From contig NC_042521.1 of NCBI RefSeq assembly GCF_900963305.1, forward strand, positions 5,537,614 to 5,601,613: DNA of 64,000 nt, given 5' to 3'. Positions 26,001 to 37,608 of this stretch are shown here, piece after piece. Position numbers and translations under genes: made by a program. This DNA is from Echeneis naucrates (lineage: Eukaryota > Chordata > Actinopteri > Carangiformes > Echeneidae). The stretch's first letter is position 1. Each line of letters opens with the position of its first letter. The notes beneath the pieces were generated by a model. It had not been told where the DNA came from and did not search any database. It saw nothing but the letters and a program-made list of their open reading frames with translations.

Positions 26001-29000
26001 CTTTCTGCAAAAACTGAGGAGGGATATGAAACATGTTCCAAAAAAAAAAAAAAAATGGCTGCAATTGTCTGATGCAAAAGCCTGTGATACAAAGCAAGTG
26101 TGTTTTTGTATATCAGCATCGGCGTCTTTATGTGTAAGTGTGTCGTCATCAGAGGATAAAAATCAAAAGTCTGCCAAGAATTAGACTGCAGAAGCAAATG
26201 GCAAGGTGGATCACTCCGGGATTTTATGGCTAAGAATCAAGATGTCGTGCTTGATAAGGCTCTAACAGGTTTAGGCCAGTCTTTGTGATCACAGTTCTCA
26301 ATCTAAAGGGATGTTCTCCGAGCGAGAGGGGATTCTGCCTGGTGACAAGGGGCCATCGGGGCAGGAGGCGACTTAAGGTGACACCCTCTGGCCCACCTTG
26401 GGTAAATTTGAGGAAAGGAGGAGTGACAATTCTTTTGAAATTGATTCAATTTCACTGAAAATATTTTGAAATCTTAAGTTTCCCAATGTTTGTACAAATG
26501 ACTTAGGACGTAAAGATTCCTTTGCTTATCATTACAAAGCCAACAAGGCTGTTCTTTTGATTGTGTCTGAGAGCAGCTAACAAAACAGACAATACATTTC
26601 CCACTCACCTTTTTTGGAGTTCCTCCTTTTTTGACCAGACAGGACTTCTCCAGATTTTGATATCCACCAATCACCTCAATCTCCTCCACTGTTGGGTACT
26701 TCTTCTTTGGTGGTTCGGTCACAGCTGTGGTTGTCTGGGGCTGCTGCGATGGGGCCTTAGAGGAAGTTGACCCTGCTGATGCAGCCCCCGTCGAAGATCC
26801 CATCGCTTCTCCTGCAGCGTGCCTTTTTGGGTTGATTGTGATGGTAGCACCTCTCTTCACATTGCCTCCAGACGCACTCTTGATGGAGAAAAGTGGGGGC
26901 GATGGGGTGGGTGACTGAGAGACACTGGGAGACGGAGCAGGAGATGGGGAACTTCGTGAGGAGGCTGGGGTTGGGGCATCATGGGAGGGTTTCGGAGAAT
27001 TGTCCGGGGATTGGTTCTTGAGGAATGAGGGGTTGACGGTGATAGTTTGTTTGACCTGAGATGTTGGAGAAGAAACACGATGAGGCGACATTTTGTAGTT
27101 TGATTCTGGCTGATCCTTCTCCCGGGTCTTGACATCGTCCTTTATCTGGTTCTTTAACACTCCTCTTGGGCTTTGCTGCCTTTTTGTGTCTTTGTCCCGC
27201 AGAGGAGTTTTTGGCGATGCACTAGACTTCAGCACTTCCTGCTCTTTCAGCTGAAACTGCTCTATTTGTCGTTGTATTGTCTGAACCCCGCTATCACCTG
27301 TTGACGCTTTGCTGTCCCCCTGCTGTGCATTTGATATAATGGGCTTCACTTTAACAAGCTGCACAGATGAAACATCTACAGTCCTCTCCTTCAGACACAA
27401 ACCTGACCTCGAGCCAACAGTTTCCAGGTTGTAGATCCGGCTCATGGCTGCAAGGGAGTTTGGATGAGGGGGTGAAGAGGATAGGGATTCTGTGGGCTCA
27501 AGAGATGATGTCAATTCCTCTACCTCCTCCTCCAACAGCTCCTTTCCTTCCTCTTCCTCCCTCTCTCCTTCGATGGTCTCTTGTTGGCCTCTGTGGCACT
27601 TCAGCTGTTCTTCCACATGTTTCTGGAGGTCGTCCTCATCCTCAGATATCTGAGAGCCGTCCGCAGTGGATTCAGAGGGAGCAGTTGTGTACTCGATTGT
27701 TACTTCTTCTCCTCTGACCGCTTGTGAGTGTGATACAGAAACAGGAAGCTGAGGGCAGGTTTTCAAAATGTCGACTTCCTGCGTGACGTCAGACCCAGCC
27801 ATGGATGTCTGCTCTGCTGTGTCTTCCTGTCCTCGCTCAGCTTCAGCCGCCCTCTGCACATGAGCTGCAGCTTCGCGTTCTGTTTCACTTCCCCTCTCCT
27901 CATACCTGTCCCCAGCTGTCTGAGCGTCACCGATCCCTGCAGCCTCTCGGTCCTGCGTTTCTCTTTGCCCTGACCTCTCCAGCTCTTTTTGTCTTATTTT
28001 CTCTCGCAGGGACTCGATGCGGCTCAGGGGTTTCCCGATCCTCCAGCTGTCCCTCCTCTTGACCCCTTGTCCTCCTTCCCAGTCTTGCGTCTTGTCGCTT
28101 TGACCTACAGCCTTTTTGCTTTCCACCATTTCTTCTGCAACATAAAACACAGTCCTGGGGATCTGAATCTCCAGGGGACCTGAAGAGATTCCCAAAGATG
28201 CAATCCTTTTTGGAGATCTGGGTGTAGCGTCACAAGTGAGGCTCTCTGATGTGGCATCGCTGTAATGTTGTCCCTCCTGTTTGCCCTCTTTTGTCAGTTC
28301 ATGGGGCGTCTTAAAAGCCCTTTCTCCTTTCTCATTGCTGTATACAGTTGTGTCTCCAACTTGCTCTATTTTACTTATAAGCTCCTCTGTGTGCTGGGAC
28401 AGGACTGAGTGTGTTAGGTATGGCCCTTGTGGTGTGGTACCACTCCAGTCTGGCCCTTTGTGGGGGTCTCTGGCCCTTTCTGTGACTGCACACAGTAGAC
28501 TGGAGCACTCTGTGAAAGCTGATTCATGTCTGTAGTGACTCTCAGCAGTGAGACAGGCACTCGCCGTATCTGCTGACGCAGCCAGCACATAATTCTGCTG
28601 AGCTTCATGGAGGATTGTGCTTTCAAATCCATCTTCTCTCTGAAAATCTGACACCTTTTTGTCACTAACTTGTGCCTCAGCTTCAGAATCTTTCTCCACC
28701 CTCAACTCCCCTTCCAGACTTTTCTCTGCTATCGCTCTCTTCACTTCTCTTTCAGCTCTTGCTTTCCCATCTTGCCTGATCGGCACTCTCCTAGCAAATG
28801 ATATCCCCACTGTATTTTTGACAGACGCAACAGTGAACCCCTCATCTCCATCAGCATCATCTGCCTGCTCTGCAGCCCTTTTATCGACAGGCTCGAGTCT
28901 CTTGACCTCACTCCTGTTTTCCACGGAGATTCTCCGCAGATGCCTCCCCTTTTCATCCTCATTTTTAACATATCCATCTCTGCGCTTCCCAAACCTGTCT

Positions 29001-30571
29001 TCATCAAACAGTGGAGCACAGCCTAGTTTGATCTTTGCGGTGCTGTCCTTTCCTAAACCTGCGAGATCTACCCATGGTGCCACGCTCTTGTTTGAATGTA
29101 TCTTCTCCCGTAGTTTTCCCTCATAACACCATTCGTCATCTAAACCGTTCTCCTTGGTACAGATGACTCGATCAGAGAAGCTCAATGAGCGCCTTGGCAC
29201 ACTTTTCAGCAGCATATTCCTCTCGTCTGCTTTCCTCTCCTCAGATTGTTGCTCATCTTCATCTCCTGAGAATTTCCGCCTCCCATGGCGGAGGAAGTTA
29301 TCAGAGCTTTTGGACCGAGATGGGGGCTTAGGGTGCTCTCCGAATTTACTCAGCAGCTGGCTGACCCTCCCTCCTCTTTCAACAAACACATCATCCAAAG
29401 TGTCCTTCCTGTCTTCTTTAATAACTGTAGCCTGTCCCCACGGTCTTTCTTTCTCCTTGATGGGCTCTTTCTCTTTTTCTTTTAGCCAGGATATGTCTGT
29501 TCGGAGTTCCCTGCCAAGACTCTCCCTCCTTACATCCATGCTAGACTTCATGTCTCCATCATCTCTAGCTTTTCCTCCTGTATTCCTCTCTTCGGGGTTC
29601 ACAGGGGGTTTAATGATCAGAACCTCAGACGCCCGGATCTCAGTGACGCTCCCGCCGCTGGCCAGGATCTCCCTCAGGTCCATCTTCATTGCTCTCTTCC
29701 CCTGTTGGTCCTCCTCAGGCCTCTCCCTTTCTGCCTCCCTCCATCTCCCCCTCCTCTCATCGCTGCCTTTCCTGTCCTGTTCAATGATGATGATGTTGTC
29801 GGCTCGGATGGTTCTCAGACAAGGGACAAGGGGAGAAAGTGAACCAGAGGGTGGCTCCGTTTCTTTCTCCTCGTCATCTTTTCTACCTTTGAAGAGCTCC
29901 TTCTCCCACATTACATCTTTAAGTGACTCTTTCCGTGGGCTCTTATCTTTCTCCCCTCTCTCCCTGCTATTCTCTCTTTCTCTTACTTGACTCCTGTCCC
30001 TGTGCCTCTCTTTCCCCCGCCCCTCACTTAAATCTCTGAATCTCTCTATTTTCAGGTCTATACCTCTTCCTCTTCCCGCTTCACCATCTTGACCCCTGGG
30101 GCTCGATTTTTCTTTCTCCATCTCCTTAACCTCTGGCTCCGTGTCCATATCCGCATCCCTGCCCCTTTTCCATGCACTCTGTGTGCGCATAAATGGATTT
30201 TTGTGGACAGGAACTATCGTTTCCACTGACACCTGACTTGCTGATTTGGGGTCTGCGTCCTGCCATTGGCCTGGATCCGGACTGAGTGACGGTTCACTTC
30301 CCAGATTGATGGTTACAGAACTGTCCGTGTCACTCTGACCATCAGAGAGAGGCCTGAAGTCCACCTGCAGTACAGAGATGTCTCGCTCCTTCTCCTTGTC
30401 ACACACACTCTCCTGCTTTGCTTTCCTTCGCTGGATGATCCCTCGCTTCCAGGCGGGCATGCTGGCAAGCTTCTCCTCCTCCTCTTTCCCCCTCCTCTCT
30501 CGCTCCTCCTCCTCTCGCCTCTTTTTCTCCAGCAGGAGTTGCTTCCATTCCGGCAGGGAGGAGACAGACAT
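23068..30571 (-). CDS. ppp1r18: Phostensin (protein phosphatase 1 regulatory subunit 18), long form
   Basis: An actin-associated regulator that docks protein phosphatase 1. Two coding exons: 26609-30571 (1321 codons) and 23068-23316 (82 residues plus stop), giving about 1403 residues, over twice human phostensin (613). The start ATG opens MSVSSLPEWKQLLLEKKRR, followed by MPAWKRGIIQRRKAK and NPFMRTQSAWKRGRD, the WK-containing N-terminal motifs of the phostensin/taperin family. The middle is low-complexity, rich in E, R, K and S. The C-terminus YPTVEEIEVIGGYQNLEKSC is highly conserved. The PP1-docking motif KKVKVCF straddles the splice junction (KK in the first exon, VKVCF in the second), then YPSE and an acidic tail. 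A 5' UTR intron runs from a donor at 30950 to an acceptor at 30617. Confidence 0.94.
24598..24723 (-). CDS. Candidate alternative last exon: hydrophobic tail anchor
   Basis: In the single coding intron of ppp1r18, on the same strand, a CAG acceptor at 24724-24726 opens 41 codons in the phase-0 frame that matches the donor at 26609. It encodes ATFAPPSEPRHH, then about 22 hydrophobic residues (AVGVTCLILTVFLLLSGFL), then a short HVLLKF tail before TGA. This is the layout of a tail-anchored membrane protein C-terminus. An ATTAAA-type polyadenylation signal occurs near 24494. A protein ending here would lose the VKVCF half of the PP1 site. It could be a chance frame; no other - strand exons in the intron connect to it. 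Confidence 0.35.
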   Translation of the reverse strand, partial: ATFAPPSEPRHHVTAVGVTCLILTVFLLLSGFLVIHVLLKF

Positions 30572-32619
30572 AACAGAAAAAGTGCAAGTTTTTGTTCGAT
30601 GCTGGTCTGGGACTGGTCTGAGAGAACAAGAAATTATAAAATAAACTCTTGTGAAATTGAGGTTTCGTCACTGAAAATAGGACTTTTGATTGAAACACAA
30701 CAAAGATGAAATAGAAACTTGGATGCACCAAAAACTAGAAGAGTGTAGGATCAAGTTATTTGTATTCTACTAGCATTAACATTTAGGAAGATGCAAATCA
30801 ATGCAGTATCACGTTTGTCAATGCTTTTCTTGCAGCCCCAGTTTATCTGTTGCCCACTTTGGTTACATCAACTTCATCAAATTTACTTGCAGCACATTAT
30901 GCAAAGCTACTTTCTGCCTTAAAGGCAGCTCGAATGAAACTCAACTCACCAAAACGACATTGAGTTTTTACTCATAAAGAAATGATCAAATCCTCCTCGA
31001 CTTCCCGGCTGTCATGTCCACTTGCGCGTCTTTCCTGTGCGTAATGCGCTCCAAGTCCTCGACGGAAAATCCTCCTTCGCCAATAACGGACAGACTAATC
31101 TATGCTGTCGAAACGGAGGATTTAAAATGAGTGTGGGATTCCGTCAAATGAGCAGCAGCCCACCTGACTGTGCAATCAGAGCGGGAGAACACCGCGTAGT
31201 AGTAAATATTTCCAGCTCGGGAGCGACAGCACTGTAATCCGATAATTACATTAAATTCCGTCAGGAGTGTTTAGTGGCACACACCATATTGTCGGACCTA
31301 AGAAAAGGCGTTTAAGGAAGACAGCTGCCTGTCCGGGCACCAACCCCTCCACCCCCCCCCCCCCCCCGTCTCATCCCTCCTTACTGCTGTGCTAATTGGA
31401 AAAGTGGGGGAAGAGGGAGGAAGGGATGAAGGGAGGGAAGGAGGCGAGGCTGCAGAGCTGCAGGTCACCTGAGGCTGACCTGAGGTCAGTGTCATGTTTT
31501 TACAACTAACTTTTGTTTTTGTTATTATTATTATTATTTTTTATTTGCATCTTTCATGTCAGGACATCACAGTAATGACAATATCATCATAATATGACTT
31601 GAAATGTCTTTTGAGATTCAGTGATGCTAAAGCATCAGTCGAAGAATGTTGAAAATATAAACAGACTGAAGGCAAAGCAAACAAGGGACACAGCTACAAT
31701 ATTCAGTTTATGGCGTTTATTCAACATGACCTTGAATACAAAAAGTTATTATTGATGCTATTACATAAAGATCGACTATATCAACCAATGACACATGAAA
31801 TCATGGTGTATGTTGAAGTTTAGGACTCAAGGACTTATTGAGGATATTGCTGCTCACTTTGTCAATAAGCTGTCTGATACAAATTAGTTGGATTAGCAAG
31901 TAAAGCAAAGAATAAAATTTCCAATTCAATATTGTCTTACGTCAGACTGACCTCACTGCAGATGGAGAGGAAATGCATTTATCGTCTCAGAAACACCACA
32001 TGACTCGTTGAGGAAAAGCACATTTGAGTTTTTGTGCATTTTTCAGTGTGAAATCTTAAGTTTACATTCTTGTGCAAGGACATTTTGAAACCAGTGTGCT
32101 TGAAAAAATACAAAATAAAGGCACATGGAATTTAACAGCCCATAAAAAAATATCCTCTGAATAACTCAAACACATTCACTACAGTTAAAGGCAGAACATC
32201 TGAAGGATTTTATTGCAAAATACTCAAGCCTTGATTGTAAAATGCCCCTTTCACAATGTACCTCCATCACAATTTATACAATTTAAAAGAGAAAAGCTCA
32301 TGATCCACATCAATTTCAACGATAATAGCAGTAAAAGTAGTAGAAGAGGTGTTCATGTTTTTAAATGAGGGAATTAGAGCTTTTAATAAAACTCTCCCTT
32401 TCTAAAACCACCATTTCAGTGTAAAGGTTCTTTTTTTTTTTTTTTTAAATACAGTGTCAAGTTGCAAATAGTTCAGTTCAAGTGTTGTCTTTTGCTTTTC
32501 ATGGAGCAGATTTGTTGTAATTCAGCAGATAGCAGGTCTCATATTAAGTCAGAAAGACTCTTAAAGTCAACATTCCTGGAAGCAATATTCAGACAGTAGT
32601 CAGCTTCACATCGCAGCTG
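30572..32619 (-). other. ppp1r18 5' region and nrm 3' UTR
   Basis: A good GTGAGT donor (- strand, exon border 30950) marks a 5' non-coding exon of ppp1r18, extending to roughly 31.2 kb. A 16-base C run (about 31353) and a purine-rich stretch (31390-31450) follow. The nrm 3' UTR runs from 32619 to about 31700, with a - strand AATAAA at 31716-31721. Confidence 0.5.
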
Positions 32620-35068
32620 TCATTTCTCCTTGTTGTTGCTGTTGTTACCGTTGGTGGTGCTCATGGTGGTGCCGATGCCCCGCTGCGGATCAGCAAGGAG
32701 CTGCATCTTGCTGTTAATCTGGACGCAGAGGTAGGCTAAATCCTGTTTGTCCAGAGAGTGCGCCAGGGTCAGGTAGGCCGACAGAGTCCCCGCCAGCAGG
32801 AGCCGGTCCAGGGACAAGGCCGGCAGGAGCCACAGCACGACACCTAGCTCCAAGCACACCGGGTGGCGGAGGTGAGAAAGGAGGCGCTGGGCATTTGGAG
32901 ACTTATAAGACATGGGGTCTCCTAAACCGAGACACTCATAGTACACCTGAGAGAAAAGCGAGCGGAGGAGGGAGGAGGGCGGAGGCCAGGGTGAGACAGT
33001 ATGAGATAAATTAGGATAAGCAGCAGCACCAATAATGAGTCACCTCCACAATGTTTACGTAACATTTTTCATAATCACTGTTACAGATTACCAGCTTCTG
33101 TTACACACAATTAAAGCTTCCTGAATATGTCCTGGTGCTATTCTGGCATCAGATCCAAATGGGAAAATGAATCTGTTCTCCTGCCAGATGTAGATTCCTG
33201 AGTTACTATTGATTAAACTGAAGCTGATCAGCTTTACACAGTGATGTTGCTTTAGAAAGAATCTTATGACTGGAAGCGGAGATATGTTATTTAGATTAAA
33301 GACAACTGCTACAAACAAAGTCCAGTAACAACAAAGAAATAATCACATTACTAAGAAAATTCATCATTGTTGTGTGGATTAGTGTGTTTTGTTGAACTAT
33401 CATAATGAACTGTGTGCATTTAAAGGCTTTATAAATGGAGCAAAGTTGTGTAGGCTTGCTGAAATGCACTATAAATACTTCATTGTTTATTACTGAGATG
33501 CACGACATCTAGAGTTTGAATCAAATGACAACTGTCAAAAACAGACAAAGCTACTCAAAATCTTTGAAACAAAGCACAGTTAAAATCGAACCTCCCACTG
33601 AGGACGGCCTGCTCACCTGCTTGATGCCCAGCAGTTCTGCGTAATCAACGAGCATGAGGATGCTGCAGATGATGGCCCAGCAGAGGAAGTGCAGGGAGAA
33701 GCAGAGCAGAGGAAACCAGATACTCCAGGGCGCCTGACGCACTGACCACAGACAGGGGGCGCTAGTCACAGGCTGCCAGTACTTCATCAAGATCTACCCA
33801 AGGAGAAAAGAAGAATGATGGCACTCATTGAGGTAAATATGGTGCCATATAGACGTTAACTATTGCATTGTAACTGTGAACTAATTACCTTTTGCTCATT
33901 GTGGCAATCAAAGCAGCATTTACATACTACGAGTCTTGTCTTTCTGTACCTGCAGGGCCAGTGCAGTGGCGAAGCAGTACGCTGTCCTGTTCAGGGGCCC
34001 CAGCACCGACTGAAGGGCCTGTTTGACAGGCCACCGGGAGAGCAGACTGTGCTGTGTGGTGAAGAGAGCCAGAAGCCCCAGATCCACAACAAGACCACCG
34101 AGGACAGAGCTGTCCTGCAGGGCCACTGACCACGGGATGGAGTCTTTGGTCCAAACACAGTGGAAAAAAAAAAAAAAAAAAAGGTGAACGCTGTCATCAA
34201 TACAAAAATACTGTCACTACATATGTTATGATGTAAACAATGACAGTAAAACTTCACATTAATTTGATTTAATTTCGCCCAAAATAGATTGAAAGTGTTG
34301 AAACTGAGGTGCAAAATTATTCATTAACATTAAAAAAAAAAGAGATTATTGCAATGACCAATGCAAATCAACAAGTTAATATCAGATCAACAAGCTAAAC
34401 AGAGCAGTAATAAATACAACTAACTCTCAATGGATGTTTACTGGTAATAATAATAACAAAAATAACAATGAAATTGATGCATTAACAATGATGCTTGAAA
34501 TCTTGCCACAAATCAAATGAATATATAAAGAATATACATATATTGAGCAGCATGTGCGGTGTGTTTTTAACAGTATGATGATAAAGAGTTGAACCTTTCT
34601 GTTTCTATCCTAATTCATTCAGGAGGAAAAAGTTTGACGCCCAACGTGGGGCTCGAACCCACGACCCTGAGATTAAGAGTCTCATGCTCTACCGACTGAG
34701 CTAGCCGGGCTGCGGAAAGCTGTGCAGAAGGCAGCTTATCAGTAATGACACCGGTTCTGTATGACACCGGTCTGTATTTATGGTGTTGGCCGGGTTCATT
34801 GCAGTTACGCACCACCGAGCTTTTCAGAAAGGCGCAGACATGTCGGCTGTGAACGCACCGTGAAGAGCCAAAGTGTGTGTGTTACCCCCCCCCCAGGCTG
34901 AGGGCTGACAGACCTACCCTGACACAGCGTGCTCTCCCCGGTGATGTTGTGATAAATGGCCCGAAATGAAACGAACCGGATGAAATCTGCGCCGGTGACG
35001 AAGACGAAGGCGACGTTGAGCAGCGCGGCGCCGCAGAGAGCGCAGCCCCGGACGGAGACTGACGCCAT
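32620..35068 (-). CDS. nrm: Nurim, inner nuclear membrane protein
   Basis: A multi-pass inner nuclear membrane protein with a C-terminal half related to isoprenylcysteine methyltransferases. Exons: 34918-35068; 33950-34143; 33617-33793; 32620-32946. The total is 849 nt, or 282 residues (human 262). Matches: [13 protein letters not shown] in exon 1, [16 protein letters not shown] in exon 2, [10 protein letters not shown] at the end of exon 3, and [20 protein letters not shown] in exon 4. I start at ATG 35068. Upstream in the leader lie a four-codon upstream frame (35074-35085) and a second out-of-frame ATG at 35073. The extra length over human is a polar Asn-rich tail ending NNSNNKEK. Human NRM and PPP1R18 are also neighbours. 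Confidence 0.95.
34638..34710 (-). tRNA. tRNA-Lys (CTT)
   Basis: It is 73 nt, within intron 1 of nrm on the same strand. A-box TAGCTCAGTCGG and B-box GGTTCGAGCC are intact. The acceptor stem GCCCGGC/GTTGGGC pairs with two G-U wobbles, the discriminator is G, and the anticodon loop CTCTTAA carries CTT. There is no intron. A T5 run (34627-34631) just downstream on the - strand is a Pol III terminator. It looks functional. Confidence 0.96.
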
Positions 35069-35843
35069 TTCATTCAGCGCTTCATCCACATTGGGCTCTT
35101 CCGGGAGGGGAGCTGGCTGCAGGGCCGACTGTCAACACACGGTGTCGGTGCAGCCCCCAGGAGGAGGTGTGACGGTACCGTGCTGCGGGAAACTGCGGCG
35201 AATCGGGCCGCTTCTGCAGGGACGGATTATGAACAGACGTCTCTTTGTGGCTGCTTTGTCTGTTTTTGGTCATTTTGAGTCACTTCACTTCTCATCTTGG
35301 TCCTTGGCCTCTCATTTGAATTTCCCTTTTTGTCACTCTTTGACTTTATTTTCTTTCTTCTGTGACTTTAAAACATAAAGATACTAACTGGACCAGCAGT
35401 GATTTAGTTCATCGGTGTTTGATTGAGTTGGTGATGTGTCGTTCGCAAACGACTCGTTTATTTTGAACTGATCTCTCTGTGTAGGAATGGCTGATTCGTT
35501 CACGACTCATAACTACGGTTCTTCGGGTCTTTCGTTCATTATTCACGTGGTTACAGCAGACCAAAGCTGTCTCTTGTCTCTGGGGGGTCTGGTCTCCAGT
35601 CTCACACAAAAATGTGGGGGCGAAAAAATGACATCACCACCTTCCTGAATCTGACATTTAATTGAATAATGAAAAAAACATCACCACACTTTCAAACTGC
35701 AAAAAAGTACACAAAGCAATAATTTTTTTTTTCAGCGAGTTTGTCGCAGAAAGGAAATTGTGCAACACGTTATTAAAAGACAAACTAAGAAAGAGACTCA
35801 TATTTTACACTCATGACAGATGTATGCCAGCCTGCCGTGTTCC
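35069..35843. other. nrm promoter and spacer to the LIM gene
   Basis: A GC-rich stretch from 35069 to about 35260, with an ETS-like CTTCCGG at about 35097, is the likely nrm promoter. From 35400 to 35560 several TCGTT/AACGA words occur in both orientations (for example TTCGCAAACGACTCG and GATTCGTTCACGACTC), which may be an unnamed repeat. I looked here for the missing end of the LIM gene and saw no Cys-rich exon. Confidence 0.45.
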
Positions 35844-37519
35844 TTAAATCAGGTCAACCTCACCGCTGTAACACTCCACATGGTAATTTCCGTTATGTGA
35901 TACCACACGAATCGACTCTGTTGACCCCTGCAACAATTCACAAATATAAACTTGTTACAAAAGTTTCTCAAAAAAAAAAAAAAACCTTTGCTTTTCGCGC
36001 CCGTAATAAATTTGACAGTAAAGCAAAGAGACATGTTCACTGGCTTTAGCTCACCTCAGTTGGCAGTATCGGTGTCCTGCAGGCAGCACAGCAGGGGGCC
36101 TGGACCCTGAAACCAGGACAGGCCACAGAAACTGAAAAATGAAGCTGCTCTCAGGGTGTGCAGTCTTGTGCAGCCTGTTTTGCAGGATTTTGTCAAATCG
36201 CTTTTCGGGAAAAAGTGATTCAAGGTGCTCGGGCCATTGTGTGGAATAATGAGGGAACTCACTTGTAGTAGTCGCTGATACAGTAAACCCTGTTGTCTGA
36301 GTCTACGGTGAAAGGCTGACCCTCCAGGCTCTGTCTGCAGACGACGCAGCGAAAGCAGCATGGATGATAGGATTTCCCCCGAGCCTGGAGCACCTGATGA
36401 GTCAAAGCCAGTTGTTCGTCACACTGCGGGAAAATGTCCCATATTCACTCATAACACTAAGGACACCATAGTAGATTGAATTATTTGTACCATGTCTATG
36501 ATTGAATGTCCACAGCTGTTGCACACTTCAGGAGATGGATGAACTCCAGCGTACTAAAGTAAATAACAATCATTGTGAATTACTTTTCATTTTCTCATAT
36601 GTTTCCGTCACAGTTTCACTTTAGAGCCATGCTAAAACAGAGTCTTCTTACCAAAAAGTCATTCTCACAGTAGATTCCTCCCGGCGCTGAATAAAATGCC
36701 TTCCCGGTGAGCTTTTTATCTAAATGGGAAACACAGAACAAGGTGAAAATGGAGCAATGGCTTCTTTTCCTTATTTTGACACTTGATAACATACCATCAA
36801 CTCATTTTATTGGCCAAATGTGATGTGACATCTATATCATCATATAACGAGAAGTTAAACAGTATGTCAGTATATGTTGTTATCTAAAAGAATAAAGAAA
36901 AACATTATACTTTAACGGGTACTTTGATCATGAATAAGATGAAAAAAAGTAAAAATAAAAATATTAAATAAATGATTAAACTGATAGTGACAGTAACTAT
37001 TACAGGGGCTTTCATGGTGTTTGCTGCCTGTCGTTATTGTGTTTACGGGACACATCTTCCAACATTAACTGTTCATGAGTGTCTTGTCATGGTCCAGCTT
37101 TGAGAAACCGACTGGCGTTGCCTCACTTTGTTGGGTTCAACCAGCAAAACAGACCTTCGACAATAAAAGCAGCACATCAATGAAACCCCCTCTGACCCCC
37201 CGAACTCACTGCAGACGCTGCAGGCGAAACAGCCGTGGTGGAATAAACGTCCCATTGCCCGACAGGCTCTCTCTGCACCGTTCACGACTTTACGGCATCT
37301 CGTACAGCTTCCTGAATATACACAAAGCAAAATGGACAAAAACCACAATACACTTTTGATTTATTGGAAACAAAACAAAAGCAACAACAACAACAACAAC
37401 AACAAAAAGACCACATGCTGAATACTGATTCTTCTGACGCCTACTGGGGGCTTTCAGATTTTGTGTGCGTGTATTCCTGCCTTACCAAAGTTAAAACTGG
37501 CACTATAACTTGGGTCCAT
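35844..37519 (-). CDS. LIMD1/Ajuba/WTIP-like LIM gene, short and with an incomplete third LIM domain
   Basis: Exons: 37486-37519 (or starting at an acceptor at 37608); 37210-37311; 36652-36719; 36491-36553; 36263-36393; 36055-36106; 35844-35927. They give about 177 residues. LIM1 ([20 protein letters not shown]...CENDFL) and LIM2 ([20 protein letters not shown], then [10 protein letters not shown]) keep their Cys/His ligands and follow the LIMD1 pattern. LIM3 begins normally ([26 protein letters not shown]) but runs to a stop without the last zinc half-site. The splice donor at 35863 is usable, but I find no following exon. The long pre-LIM region of LIMD1/Ajuba (a large first exon) is absent upstream. 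Human LIMD1 is near CDCP1, so this is probably an orthologous or paralogous remnant. It may be expressed as a LIM-only protein or be decaying. Confidence 0.7.
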
Positions 37520-37608
37520 CTTCCACACTTTGTTCCCCAGCTGTCGCTTCCTGCTGGAGCCTACAGTAAATGTGGCCGGGGGTCTAATTTTATGTGAGCT
37601 GCAGACAG

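Noticed and set aside
29154-29990. 278-codon + strand open frame
   Set aside because: It is antisense to the large ppp1r18 exon, with low-complexity Ser/Leu/Phe composition that mirrors the Glu/Arg-rich coding strand.
35069-35089. Nurim start at the residues MDEALNE
   Set aside because: The first codon would be GTG. The first in-frame ATG is 35068 and is followed by a membrane segment as expected.
36394-36425. Ten extra residues ([10 protein letters not shown]) between LIM2 halves
   Set aside because: A later acceptor (CATCAG at 36394-36399) gives an exact LIM2 spacing like human LIMD1, so the extension is probably intron.
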